Assembly: GCF_003383615.1 (NCBI RefSeq)
Contig: NZ_QNUL01000012.1
Location: forward strand, 1 to 64,000
Direction: 5' to 3'
DNA length: 64,000 bases
Source of the DNA: Dyadobacter luteus
GTDB taxonomy: Bacteria; Bacteroidota; Bacteroidia; Cytophagales; Spirosomataceae
Made by a program: the position numbers and the translations under genes. Shown here in pieces: positions 19,258-28,142 of the stretch. The notes beneath the pieces were generated by a model, which did no database searches, had not been told where the DNA came from, and saw only the letters and a list, made by a program, of their open reading frames with translations. How positions within the stretch are numbered: the first letter of the stretch is position 1; each line of letters opens with the position of its first letter.

Positions 19258-19283
19258 TATGTAAAGAAGAATAATATGCAAAG
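19251..19283 (+). repeat. RIT terminal inverted repeat, left (33 bp)
   Basis: Begins CCGCAGATATGTAAAGAAGA and ends ATATGCAAAG. Its complement at 22725-22757 differs at one position only (A/G in AATARTATG). It presumably binds the element's recombinases. Confidence 0.9.
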
Positions 19284-19342
19284 TTACCCTTGCAAGATGC
19301 TGCTTTTCAGCAAATTACCTTCAGTTAACTTTGCATAATGTT

Positions 19343-20362
19343 TCACTTACCAAACTCTTTAAGCCACCCCATCAGGTTATTGTTTTTCAGCCAGGAAGGG
19401 ATATTTTCTGGCTTGACTTCGGAGTAAGCACCTTCTAAGGCTTCACGTTTTTTCCTTGAATCAGCTCTCGCGTATATTTCTGTTGTTTTTACGGAAACGT
19501 GACCAAGGATATCCCGTATATATACCAGATTTACTCCAGCTTGCAGTAAGTGCATTGCCTTGCTGTGGCGAATCACATGAGGCGTGACAGCGCCTTTTAC
19601 CATGTCTTTTACTCTTTGTTGAGCAAGCAACACATATTTTGACAGGATATGGCTGATTCCAGCCCGTGTCAATTTTTCTCTTCTGCTGTTACTGAATAGC
19701 GGATGTTGGGCTGCGCGAGGTTCAAGAAGATCATTTTCCGCCATATAATCCCTAAGGAACCCCACCTGCGCGTCCATCAGAGGAACTATTCGTGATTTAT
19801 TTCCTTTGCCCCGCAACCTTACCGTACACGGGCTGTCAAGACGTACCATGGCTGGCGTCAGGTCAATGATTTCCTGCACCCGGGCACCGGTATCATACAT
19901 GATCGAGAGTAGTGCCAGATCCCTTCTGCCACGTTTCTGGGATAGATCAGGGCCATCCAGGATAGCCTTTATTGTATCCAGCGCCAGATATGTGACCGTT
20001 GGTGATGCCGTCTTTTTCAACGGAATGGAGAGAACCTGACCACATGCGTGTAAATACATCGGATCTTCGTATTGAAGATACTTGAAAAATGAGTGCAGGG
20101 CTGTTAACCGTGCATTCCTTGTAGAATCGCTGCACCCTCTTTCTGAGTGGAGCCAATCAAGGAAAGCCAGTATATTGTTCTTGGTTATATCCTTTATTTC
20201 AATCCTTTCGGCAGTAATCCCCTTTTCGCTTTTCATAAATGTTATCAGCAACATGAAGGTGTCCTTGTATGATAACACCGTATTGGAACTAACCCCACGC
20301 TCTGCGGGGAGATACCTGGTCAGGAAGTCGGTCAGGTATTTGGGAAAGACAGTAGTCTTCAT
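19343..20362 (-). CDS. ritC: RIT tyrosine recombinase C
   Basis: 339 residues. N-terminal SAM-like core-binding domain (~1-110; DTFMLLITFMKSEKG) and a C-terminal catalytic domain with Arg in DTGARVQEIIDL (~172), Lys in RGKGNKSRIVPL, HVIRH (~268), LGHVSVKTTE and the Tyr nucleophile in IYARAD (~300). All active-site residues are present. Its start overlaps the end of the preceding gene by 4 bases (ATGA), so the three products are made together. Third in the operon. Confidence 0.92.
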   Translation of the reverse strand: MKTTVFPKYLTDFLTRYLPAERGVSSNTVLSYKDTFMLLITFMKSEKGITAERIEIKDITKNNILAFLDWLHSERGCSDSTRNARLTALHSFFKYLQYEDPMYLHACGQVLSIPLKKTASPTVTYLALDTIKAILDGPDLSQKRGRRDLALLSIMYDTGARVQEIIDLTPAMVRLDSPCTVRLRGKGNKSRIVPLMDAQVGFLRDYMAENDLLEPRAAQHPLFSNSRREKLTRAGISHILSKYVLLAQQRVKDMVKGAVTPHVIRHSKAMHLLQAGVNLVYIRDILGHVSVKTTEIYARADSRKKREALEGAYSEVKPENIPSWLKNNNLMGWLKEFGK

Positions 20363-21330
20363 AACATTATTTTTTTAGGGAATACATAGCTGCAAACAGC
20401 ATTTAAGTCTTGTAAAAGTCCGGGATGCATTTCAGATGTAAGCCTGACATATTGCTCGGTGGCATCCAAGGACCGATGTCCCAGGCAAGCCGACAGTATA
20501 GGCAGTGCGTAGTTTAGATCTAGTCCATCGCCGGCCATTGTATCCAGTGCATGGACGCTGTAGGTATGGCGCAGATCATGCACGCGAGGGCCCATTCCCT
20601 TTCCCCAATGGGGGATCTCAGACTCACAAAGGATTCTCCTGAACCAATTGTAAACAGACTTTCTGGGGCATACTTCGCCATTGTGCGTACGGAAAAACGT
20701 ATGTGCTGACGGCTTTGGGTATGCATATAAATCACGATGGATACGGTAGCCTTCGCACACATCAGCAAGCGAAGCCGAAATCGGTATACGGCGGTCACAT
20801 CCGTTCTTGGCGCCTTTGATAAAAATGGTTTTATCATTTAAGTTTACATCCATATCCCTAAGCGCCAATGCCTCGCCTATACGCATACCGGTACCGTAAA
20901 GCACCCTGAAGAGTGCAGGGATGGCGCTAAGGGAGGTTTCATGGCGACTGCATTTTAACATCATCTTCTCGGATACTGCAAAAATCGCTACTATCTGCTG
21001 CCTTGAAAATATATAAGGTACATGGCTGCTTTGGACCCTTGGCAGCTTGGGGATATGGGATTTGTATCCCAGCGTACATAGGAACTCACAGAGTTGGGCA
21101 ACATGTGCAATCCGGACATATCTGGTACGTGGCGATTCATTAGGACGCGGCATCGCCCATTTGTCTGCCAGCTCCTTCGTAATGCCGACCGCAGATACGC
21201 TTTCGATCAAGACGAAGCGGTCAAAGAGGGAATAGCTGTATCCCATATCAATGCATTTATAACCAAGTCCCTTTTTCAGGCTGATGTACCGCTCCATAAA
21301 CGGGGCGAAGATGCTTTGGTAGCTTTTCAT
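20359..21330 (-). CDS. ritB: RIT tyrosine recombinase B
   Basis: 323 residues, middle gene of the trio, overlapping both neighbours by 4 bases. N-terminal core-binding domain to ~115, then Arg in GTGMRIGEALAL (~155), Lys in KGAKNGCDRRIPI, HDLRH (~262), LGHRSLDATE and Tyr in QYVRLT (~300). The catalytic set is complete. In such trios the three enzymes are always kept together, suggesting a heteromeric complex, but the share of each in strand exchange is not known. Confidence 0.92.
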   Translation of the reverse strand: MKSYQSIFAPFMERYISLKKGLGYKCIDMGYSYSLFDRFVLIESVSAVGITKELADKWAMPRPNESPRTRYVRIAHVAQLCEFLCTLGYKSHIPKLPRVQSSHVPYIFSRQQIVAIFAVSEKMMLKCSRHETSLSAIPALFRVLYGTGMRIGEALALRDMDVNLNDKTIFIKGAKNGCDRRIPISASLADVCEGYRIHRDLYAYPKPSAHTFFRTHNGEVCPRKSVYNWFRRILCESEIPHWGKGMGPRVHDLRHTYSVHALDTMAGDGLDLNYALPILSACLGHRSLDATEQYVRLTSEMHPGLLQDLNAVCSYVFPKKIML

Positions 21331-22607
21331 AGTTTTTCCTGGTTTTTCTTTACTGAAAAAAAGAAGTCGGTTACCCTATCATAGAATGTGGGAGATACAG
21401 GGGGCACCTGTAATGCACAGGGTTCCATTGCCTTGGTGTCGATTCTCAGATAGTGTCGTGTGGAATCCGTCGAGCTGTGTCCCAATGTCCCCGATATCAC
21501 ATGGATTGGGGTCTTTTGGTCGAGCAAATTCGCAACCAGGCTGTGCCGTAGTATGTGCGCCCCATGTTTTCTTGTGGACGTATCTATCCCTGCAAGGGTA
21601 AGGTAATCGCTGGTTATGGTGCTTACTGTAACATTGGTCAACTGGCCATATGGCGGAGTTAGACAAAGAAAGACATACGGCTGATGGGATACAGGCCTGC
21701 CATGTTTGAGGTAGTCGATGATCGCATCGCCGATTTCTGAGGTTAGGGGTAACTCCAGGTTCCGTCCGGTCTTTTTCTGGTCGAGTACAATCTGACACGA
21801 CTCCCAACACAGATTAGCAAAAGTAAGACCCAGTATATCCGATGCCCTCAAGCCAAGCCGTGCACCGATCAACATGAGGGCATAATCTCTTTTCCCTTTG
21901 GGATTCCCCCGGTCGATAACGGCCAGCAAGGACTGTATTTCCTCCTTGGAATAGACAGATGGTAATTTTGCCTGCCTGATATAATTGACTTTCGGGATAA
22001 TGGCCGATAAGTCGCGGGTATCCGGATAAATGCTATGCAGATGCTTTAGAAAATTCCTTATCGCTCCGAACATCCCGTATTTAGTAGTTACGCTCGTGTC
22101 TTTCTGCGATTCCACGAAGGCCACTAGATCGGCCGGTGTGATTGAACCCGCCATCCCGACTCCGTTCCCTTCTAGGAATACAAGCAAAACATGCAGATAA
22201 AGCTTGTTGGAAGCCAAAGTGCTTGGAGAAAACCCCGACTCCTGCCTGGACTTAATAAAGCTTTCCATAAGATTGCCGATATCGCCCGTAAAATGGTGGC
22301 CTGGCCTTTTACGCTTCACTTGTACGGAGCCCTTCTCTTGAAACTCGGTAAGGTACTGGATCTTTCTGACAACCGATTTTTCATTACGGCTAAGCCCGGA
22401 ATACGAAAACTGTCCGTAAAGATGTGCCAGAAAATCTTGCCCTACTTCTTTGTCATAAACTTCCAAACCTGAGGCAGCCATGAATTTGACTAGCTTACTC
22501 CATAAGTGGTTGTACTTATCAACCGTACTCGGCGAAAATGCCTGGGCGCGTAGATGCCCATTCGCTGAGATTATCAGCGCGTGAATTTTTAAAATAGCCT
22601 CTGACAT
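21327..22607 (-). CDS. ritA: RIT tyrosine recombinase A
   Basis: 426 residues, first gene of the operon and longest of the three: an additional N-terminal region (~1-115) precedes the core-binding domain. Catalytic residues: Arg in RLGLRASDIL (~254), Lys in DQKKTGRNLEL, HILRH (~350), LGHSSTDSTR and Tyr in HYLRID (~385). The ~140 bp upstream (22608-22750) would hold the promoter and end with the right inverted repeat. Confidence 0.92.
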   Translation of the reverse strand: MSEAILKIHALIISANGHLRAQAFSPSTVDKYNHLWSKLVKFMAASGLEVYDKEVGQDFLAHLYGQFSYSGLSRNEKSVVRKIQYLTEFQEKGSVQVKRKRPGHHFTGDIGNLMESFIKSRQESGFSPSTLASNKLYLHVLLVFLEGNGVGMAGSITPADLVAFVESQKDTSVTTKYGMFGAIRNFLKHLHSIYPDTRDLSAIIPKVNYIRQAKLPSVYSKEEIQSLLAVIDRGNPKGKRDYALMLIGARLGLRASDILGLTFANLCWESCQIVLDQKKTGRNLELPLTSEIGDAIIDYLKHGRPVSHQPYVFLCLTPPYGQLTNVTVSTITSDYLTLAGIDTSTRKHGAHILRHSLVANLLDQKTPIHVISGTLGHSSTDSTRHYLRIDTKAMEPCALQVPPVSPTFYDRVTDFFFSVKKNQEKL

Positions 22608-22724
22608 TGCTGAACTTTTAAATGATATGGGGCAGTATTACCCGAACCAAAACGAAGAGTCCAGTTTATTATGTAAAGAAATTTATAGTTAAATAGCCTT
22701 ATATCAATAACTTACGAAGCCATA

Positions 22725-22757
22725 CTTTGCATACTATTCTTCTTTACATATCTGCGG
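22725..22757 (-). repeat. RIT terminal inverted repeat, right (33 bp)
   Basis: Complement of 19251-19283 with one mismatch. Its outer 7 bases (TCTGCGG on the + strand, 22751-22757) are native tnpC codons for Arg-Arg and are repeated directly at 19224-19230, so they count as target sequence or target duplication. Confidence 0.9.
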
Positions 22758-23725
22758 GCATGTGCCCAACAAGCCAGGTGAGTAACGTCCTTACCTTTTC
22801 CGTGCTTTTCGTATACGGCATACCCATCCGTCTGCAGATAGCCTTTGAAACTTTCTAACATCGTTTTTGCACCTGCCGATCCTCTTGTGGGCTGGTAGTC
22901 AAAGAGAACAACGCCATCCAGAGGGCTGTGGTACACCCAATAATAGCCTTGGTGGCAAGCGCCTTTCTTCTCACTTTCCAGTACTTTTATCGGACTCTCA
23001 TCCACCTGAAGATATCCTTTTGTCTTGATTTCGAAGACCAGTTGTTCGTAGAGCGGTTCGAGCTTGATCAAGGCTTCTTTGGTCCAGCCTTCCAGGGTTG
23101 AAGATGCAATCTGGATATCTTCTCTGGCAAAACGCTGTTTTTGTCGGTAAAGCGGAAGATGATCTTGATATTTATCGGTTAAAATACTGGCAAGAAGTCC
23201 TGCAGATGGTATTCCTTTATCGATGACCCGCTCCGGGAGCTGGCCAATCTTTACACCTTCCCCGTTTTTGGCAGCGTATTTATAGCGTATATATCTTTTG
23301 ATTAAAAAGCGGGCTGGCTCATAATCGAGCTCTTCGGTAACCTCCTTGCCGATGCATACCATCGCTGAAAGATCTCCAGCAGGGTAAATTTCAATTTCTT
23401 CAACAGGTAAATGCGATGGAAGTGCAGCACGGCCTTTGTGATTAGGCCTGCTACGGACGTAGCTGATCTTTTCTTTCAGGATTTCTTCTTGTGCAGCTAT
23501 TTGGTCGACGGGCGTTTCAAAAGGGAGTGCAATCTGGGCAGGATCCCCTTCGAATCGTTCTCGTTTTTGACCGAATTGCATCCGCTTGTACATCGCAAGC
23601 TGCGATTTGAGATAAGCATTTTCATCTTCCAACTCTGCAATACGCACTTCACTGTAGGACTGCTTTCCCTTGTTTACAAGGGCTATTAGTTCTTCCTTTG
23701 AAAGCGATTCCAGAGACATTTCCAT
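22751..23725 (-). pseudogene. tnpC: IS66 transposase TnpC, N-terminal part (split by RIT element)
   Basis: Reads from MEMSLESLSKEEL to HLACWAHARR at the RIT border, then runs 13 residues into the RIT end before a stop at 22712. It contains the leucine-zipper-like N-terminus, the zinc-finger-like/HTH part and two catalytic Asp residues (YLQVDESPIKVL and YLQTDGYAVYE). The third acidic residue lies in the other fragment, so this product would be inactive. Confidence 0.92.
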
Positions 23726-23783
23726 GCACTAAAGATACAGCTCCAGAAACATTTCAGCTAATAAAATGTGCCTTTTTTTGCGC

Positions 23784-24125
23784 CTAAATATGGAATCTTG
23801 TCTTCTGTATGCTCTTTTGTATCTGTATGCCCTCTACCATCAGAACCAGCTCAGCCCAACTCAAAGACACATGTCCATCCATTGCTTTGGGTAGAGAAAA
23901 CGTTCCTTTTTCAAGTCGTTTATAATACAAAACAAAGCCTCCATTTTCCCAATGCAGCAATTTGATATGGGTCCGGGGCCGGTTCAGAAAAACGAATACT
24001 TCACCGCTTGTGGGATTACGGTCCAGCTCTGCACTTACAAGTCCACAAAGCCCGTCAAAGCCCTTACGCATGTCACAACGGCCCTGGTAAAGAAAATAGC
24101 TATGCGATGAACTCAGACTGAACAT
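23784..24125 (-). CDS. tnpB: IS66 Orf2 protein TnpB
   Basis: 113 residues from the ATG that overlaps the tnpA stop (TGATG at 24127-24123). Family signature: MRKGFDGLCGLV, PTSGEVFVFLN, RPRTHIKLLHWENGGF and YYKRLEKGTF. TnpB is needed for IS66 transposition although its exact role is not known. Intact; upstream codons in the same frame belong to tnpA sequence and are not part of the gene. Confidence 0.93.
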   Translation of the reverse strand: MFSLSSSHSYFLYQGRCDMRKGFDGLCGLVSAELDRNPTSGEVFVFLNRPRTHIKLLHWENGGFVLYYKRLEKGTFSLPKAMDGHVSLSWAELVLMVEGIQIQKSIQKTRFHI

Positions 24126-24418
24126 CAGTATAGCTTGATTAGCTGGGAAAGCACAACAAGGTCTTTGCCTTGGTAATTTATCTTCACACCATTTGGGTAG
24201 ACAATCTGGCAAGAATCATTTGATGTGGATTGTTGGCCTGATATCTGAACAAAGCCACCTACCTTTTCGACAGGCAACCGCGCGGCCAACTTTTCTTTCC
24301 ACGCCCAGTAACCAAATTTGGCTACCGTGATGCCATGTGGCTTGCAAAATTCACTCTGAGTTAGGCCACTTTTACGCCATTCCCTTACTAATTTGAACAT
24401 CTCTTCCGACTGATCCAT
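24125..24418 (-). CDS. tnpA: IS66 Orf1 protein TnpA
   Basis: 97 residues with an N-terminal helix-turn-helix (MFKLVREWRKSGLTQSEFCK, then GITVAKFGYW), typical of IS66 TnpA, thought to bind the element ends. First gene of the IS operon, ending in the coupled overlap with tnpB. The right IS end lies 72 bases upstream of the start. Confidence 0.88.
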   Translation of the reverse strand: MDQSEEMFKLVREWRKSGLTQSEFCKPHGITVAKFGYWAWKEKLAARLPVEKVGGFVQISGQQSTSNDSCQIVYPNGVKINYQGKDLVVLSQLIKLY

Positions 24419-24490
24419 TTTGATTGGTTTTTAAGTCAAAAGTAAAAACCACGTTTCTCATAAGAAATATGTGGTTCATAGGATGCTTAC

Positions 24491-24504
24491 GCTTCAAGTG
24501 TCAT
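24491..24504 (-). pseudogene. 5' end of the DUF5958-like gene disrupted by IS66
   Basis: ATG at 24504-24502 followed by ACA CTT GAA GC, then the IS end. The last 8 bases are the target duplication; removing the IS and one copy restores the frame with 18653 and below. The frame is also open upstream to 24672, but that leader is poorly composed and the internal ATG fits the family start better. Confidence 0.65.
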
Positions 24505-24706
24505 ATTCGCAGAGAATGTAAAGTTTAACAAGGTATTAATCCTTCTTGATAAGATAACCTTACCTGGTGCGGATCCGGAACGAAATGGTAGAAGTGAGCT
24601 GTACTTGTACAAAACCAAGAACTTTCGCCAATCTGCTGCCAGGCTCTTGTTCTGTGTTTTGTTGTTTAACATAAAATTGGTTGTGAAAACAGCCTTTAGT
24701 TTTCAT

Positions 24707-25369
24707 CTAGTCAAGAAAAAAGTTAACGCCAATTCTCAGTGGTGTTCTTGAGTTCCCGTCAGCCAATGGTGAATCTGTTGTTATTTGATGCTGGTACATG
24801 GCCTCTATAGCCCATTTGGATTTAAACAACCAGGAAAAGCCTCCTGCTATAGAACTGGTAAATTGTGTTTGCTGCATATCTCTAGCTTTGCTATCCACTC
24901 TTTGTTGCATTCCCCAAATCCACTTTGGTCCGGCAGATACATGAATGAATGGCTTTACCTTATAGGATGTAATATAGTACCGTCCGAAAATTTCAGGTGT
25001 AAGTGAGTGAAAATGTCGTTTTATTATTTGTGTTGCCATGGCGGAGGGTAATTTGTAATCAAAATGATCTGATCCATATGATATTTGGACTCCGCCAACC
25101 AGCCTTTTAGCTACCAGATAACCTAATTGTGCAGTTGTTCCAAATGAATATTGCTTTCTTATCATGCCGCCAGCATACCCTCCAGTTATACTACCTCCTG
25201 TCGTCCAGTTACCCCGCTGCATTTTATCCCCTACCGGTGTATCTTCATAATTACCTTCAACAAGGTATGGAGCAGCTGCCCATCCTCGTTTAGATTGTCC
25301 CTGAGAATCAGCTGATATAACCATACAACCAGCCATTAAAATAAGCAAACAAAATTCAGTTTTTTTCAT
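24707..25369 (-). CDS. Outer-membrane beta-barrel protein
   Basis: 220 residues with a signal peptide (MKKTEFCLLILMAGCMVIS). Alternating hydrophobic strands with aromatic girdles (YSFGTTAQLGYLV, GRYYITSYKVKPFIHVSAG, SSIAGGFSWLFKSKWAIEA) end in a C-terminal strand with aromatic residues (RIGVNFFLD). This matches small 8-stranded OmpW/OMP_b-brl porin-like proteins. No substrate can be inferred. It sits beside a lipoprotein gene on the same strand, 63 bases downstream of that gene's stop. Confidence 0.75.
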   Translation of the reverse strand: MKKTEFCLLILMAGCMVISADSQGQSKRGWAAAPYLVEGNYEDTPVGDKMQRGNWTTGGSITGGYAGGMIRKQYSFGTTAQLGYLVAKRLVGGVQISYGSDHFDYKLPSAMATQIIKRHFHSLTPEIFGRYYITSYKVKPFIHVSAGPKWIWGMQQRVDSKARDMQQTQFTSSIAGGFSWLFKSKWAIEAMYQHQITTDSPLADGNSRTPLRIGVNFFLD

Positions 25370-25432
25370 ATATAAAAGACCAAAGATGATCTGCATCAGA
25401 ATAATAAAGTCTGATGCAGATTTATTTTATAC

Positions 25433-26422
25433 TTAGAAATTTGTCGTACAGGTACGTATTACACCATTTGCCTGCGCCCTATGAGAATTATTAGAATCTG
25501 ATACTTCAAATGTACAGTCTACGAATATGCATGATTCAAATGTAAATTCGACTTGCCCCTCGTTATCTTTCCAACCTGAGTCCCAGCTAACTGGAAAATC
25601 GGCGACAGGAGGAATAATTCCAGATACGTACTGTGTTATTCTTGCATTGACAGTTAGTGCTAATTTATCAATTTTTTGTCTAAACCATACTCCTGCTGTC
25701 CTCCTTTGATGCTTGGTTCTTACACCTGCACCTGAATAGAATTCCAATATACTTGTAATCCAGATTTCACCTTTTACTCTTCTGCGTGCTTGATATTCAT
25801 TTGAACAGGTTTCTACTCTTGCCAATATTCTACCTGATGAAGTAATAGGGACCAAGCGACTTTCAATAGGGATTGACCCAATCCTTGACTTGTTCTCTGT
25901 AATATTTTTCAATAGATCGACATTTTTTAAATCGGTGAAACTTAACTCTTCGAACGAAAACCTATAAGCTCTATCCCCGACAATAACATATCCCCTTTCG
26001 TTAACAATAGTAGAGAGAACTGGGTCATCTATCATTCTATCAATTTCAGTTTCACCATCTTTATCCGTAATAATTTTTAGCAGACCATTATACTGGTCAA
26101 TATTTTGTTCAGTAGTTTTTTCTAAATCTTCGTCGCTTAGTTCATTATACTTCGTCCGCATTGATTTGAAGTTACTGAAGTCGCGCTCCCAGATGTCCAG
26201 TTTATCTTGATTTTCTCTGAGATACATAAGTGTTGAATCAAACTCTGCCTTGCTACGAAAATGTAATGCATCTTCAAATAGTCCTATACGTGCACTATTC
26301 TGGATATCAGCATTATCAACCGGAACCAAGGGGGTTTCAGATTCAAAACCTGCCCTATTACACGCGATTAGGATTATAAGAAATCCAAATAGAAGAGAGA
26401 TTGCTTTAAATAGTGTACTCAT
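25433..26422 (-). CDS. Large lipoprotein of unknown function
   Basis: 329 residues; signal peptide with lipobox LIILIAC (Cys ~21). The N-terminal half is helical and charged (residues ~45-130), the C-terminal half beta-rich with four Cys (FESCIFVDCTF, VIRTCTTNF, VETCSNEY) that may form disulfides. The segment IVNERGYVIVGDRAYRF is a recurring motif in Bacteroidetes surface proteins of DUF4848 type, but the assignment is weak. Transcribed divergently from the Crp/Fnr-like gene; it may be controlled by it. Confidence 0.65.
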   Translation of the reverse strand: MSTLFKAISLLFGFLIILIACNRAGFESETPLVPVDNADIQNSARIGLFEDALHFRSKAEFDSTLMYLRENQDKLDIWERDFSNFKSMRTKYNELSDEDLEKTTEQNIDQYNGLLKIITDKDGETEIDRMIDDPVLSTIVNERGYVIVGDRAYRFSFEELSFTDLKNVDLLKNITENKSRIGSIPIESRLVPITSSGRILARVETCSNEYQARRRVKGEIWITSILEFYSGAGVRTKHQRRTAGVWFRQKIDKLALTVNARITQYVSGIIPPVADFPVSWDSGWKDNEGQVEFTFESCIFVDCTFEVSDSNNSHRAQANGVIRTCTTNF

Positions 26423-26586
26423 AATAGTTAGATGATTAGGGTGGACTAATAAAGAATACTATGAAATACCCTCAAATAAGGGAACGATGTAAAAGTATTT
26501 GTAATTTTTAAAGATAACTATTGCGAAAAAGCAAGAAATTGTTTAAAATGTAACTCTTTGAACACATATGTTATTTTAAGATATAT

Positions 26587-27228
26587 ATGGAGTCACTATT
26601 ACAGTTAATGAGGAGTCATGTTGATTTCAATGACAGTATAATTTGTGATTTAGCTCAGAAAGTGGTGAAGCGAAAACTAAATCGAAGGAAATTTATACTG
26701 ACTCCGGACTCTCAGCAAGAGTCATTATTGTTTTTAACTACAGGGATCACCCGAAATTTTTACAGAGCAGATACGAAGGAATGGACAAGCCGATTTTCTC
26801 AACCTGGGGATTTTATATTGTCTGTAGATAGTTTCATTTTCGATAAACCATCAAAGGAGTATATTGAGACTTGCACTGCTATTGAATTCTGGGAGATCTC
26901 AAAGCTAGACTATCTTGATCTTATAACAAGACATCATGAGCTTCATATTTTGACAAAGAAGCTTTCTGATCATCATTTACAACTAGGTATCAACAGGATG
27001 TATAATTGGAGGATGCTTAGCCCACTGCAGCGATATGAGTTGTTTTTAAGTGAAAATCCGAATCTGATAATGCAAGTTCAGGGACAGCATATAGCCAGTT
27101 ATCTTGGAGTTACTTCGTTTGATCTTTCCAGAATAAGGCGCCGCTTTAAGGAGTTAAAAGCAAGTGTAACCTTCTTTGGTATCATTGACATTTCTGAGAT
27201 GTACCTAGTTATGAGTGGATTATTTTGA
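26587..27228 (+). CDS. Crp/Fnr-family transcriptional regulator
   Basis: 213 residues: cyclic-nucleotide-binding-like beta domain (~25-110; LLFLTTGITRNFY and SRFSQPGDFI), long dimer helix (~115-140) and a C-terminal HTH (HIASYLGVTSFDLSRIRRRF, ~172-192). The binding pocket residues of true CRP are not all present, as usual for Bacteroidetes members. It is a single gene, divergent from the lipoprotein and beta-barrel genes (164-bp gap). Confidence 0.88.
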   Translation: MESLLQLMRSHVDFNDSIICDLAQKVVKRKLNRRKFILTPDSQQESLLFLTTGITRNFYRADTKEWTSRFSQPGDFILSVDSFIFDKPSKEYIETCTAIEFWEISKLDYLDLITRHHELHILTKKLSDHHLQLGINRMYNWRMLSPLQRYELFLSENPNLIMQVQGQHIASYLGVTSFDLSRIRRRFKELKASVTFFGIIDISEMYLVMSGLF

Positions 27229-27493
27229 ACAAATATCTTGTTTAGGGCAGGTTGTGCAGAGAAGTTAAATTTGCCGTATAATAGTAGTTATTTGCCTTAA
27301 AACCGATACGTTAAGCTAGATGGTTTTGTGTACGCAAATACGGTGGTATTTGTGTACTCTCAGTGTCTTCAATTTCCCCCCCCATCTAGTTCTTGAGACT
27401 ATCTCTCTCGGCGCTTTCAAATTACAGAGTGGTACACCAAAACAAATTACTGTATTCTGAGGGATGACATGTTAAACCGTACTTTTTCAGATA

Positions 27494-27880
27494 GTGAATG
27501 GAGACATAAGGGTATCGAAGACTGAGCAGAATCAGGATCAACAATTTGACTCCTTCAACAAAGCAGGTTGCAAGAAAATATTTCAAAAAAAAATTTCAGG
27601 CACTTTCACCCAAAGACAGGAGTATTTAAAAATGATCTCTGAGCTTCGTAAAGGAGATGGCATAGTATTCTGGCGAATTGATAGCACCGGCCGGCCGGAG
27701 TCTTGGTAGGACAACTTAGGAATTGATAAAGCTCATGGTCGAGTGGAAAGAGATGGGTGCAGACCCTCGGAGTGTTTGGGAAGGAATTAACACTTCTACA
27801 AAGATGGGCCGACTCTGGTATATATTGAGCTGTATTCGCCGAGAACGAACGTGAAATGTATTGATACAATCTAAAAAAAT
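27494..27880 (+). pseudogene. Decayed serine recombinase
   Basis: The first 71 codons resemble the intact recombinase at 17514: IRVSKTEQNQDQQFDSF, CKKIFQKKISG, TQRQEYLKMISELRKGD. A frameshift near 27700 interrupts it; another frame then continues with matches such as GINTSTKMGRLWYI (family: ID-STPMGRL-F) and a broken 'RRERTK'. The catalytic Ser is retained, but the Arg of the RLGR motif is replaced and the end is degraded, so it is inactive. It is more distant from the intact gene than a recent copy would be. Confidence 0.78.
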
Positions 27881-27980
27881 CTATGTGAAGTCTTGTTAGA
27901 TTTTAAATGATTTAACAGATAAAGATTATCATTCGAGCTGGAGAGGGGATATGCTGCAGAGGCTAGAAACAGATATTTGT

Positions 27981-28016
27981 AAAAACAGCAATGAGCTAAT
28001 TTTCACTGCTGTTTTT
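27981..28016 (+). terminator. Rho-independent terminator-like hairpin
   Basis: AAAAACAGCA at 27981-27990 pairs with TGCTGTTTTT at 28007-28016, loop of 16, followed by TAATT. It lies after the recombinase remnant and ~130 bases beyond the stop of the flavoprotein gene (- strand), so it could serve either side. Confidence 0.7.
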
Positions 28017-28142
28017 TAATTAACCGTGTTTAGAATAATTCCGAAGGACTAACCAAAGTGCCTGATTATCTTAATTTTTCTTTTTACACCAGAAGTTGGC
28101 AGTATGTCCTGAAATACCATGAAAGTTCTGACATTCTCGTTA

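Larger units (their letters stand above)
19231..22750 (-). mobile_element. RIT element (three tandem tyrosine recombinases) inserted in tnpC
   Basis: A block of three overlapping tyrosine recombinase genes, all on the - strand, with near-perfect 33-bp inverted ends, splitting an IS66 tnpC reading frame. This is the plan of 'recombinase in trio' elements: order about 426, 323 and 339 residues, ATGA-type overlaps, about 3.5 kb, no cargo. The split tnpC gives exact borders. Since the host gene is known, the pre-insertion sequence can be rebuilt (GCCCGCAGAGAATTTGAG around the joint). Confidence 0.9.
18662..24490 (-). mobile_element. IS66-family element carrying a nested RIT element
   Basis: Ends: GTATCCGGCCTACCAACTAC at 18662 on the + strand and, reading inward from 24490 on the - strand, GTAAGCATCCTATGAACCAC. 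About 22 of the first 31 positions match without gaps. Both ends are bordered by the same 8 bp. Genes tnpA, tnpB and tnpC run on the - strand in IS66 order. Without the 3.5-kb inner insertion the element would be about 2.3 kb, usual for the family. With tnpC broken it cannot move unless helped in trans. Confidence 0.93.

Noticed and set aside
19224..19283. Palindrome as an ordinary transcription terminator
   Set aside because: It has no loop and no T run, and lies exactly at the RIT border, so a recombination role is more likely.
24505..24672. Longer N-terminus for the DUF5958-like gene
   Set aside because: The upstream frame is open but rich in Ser, Arg and Leu without family features; the ATG at 24504 fits better.
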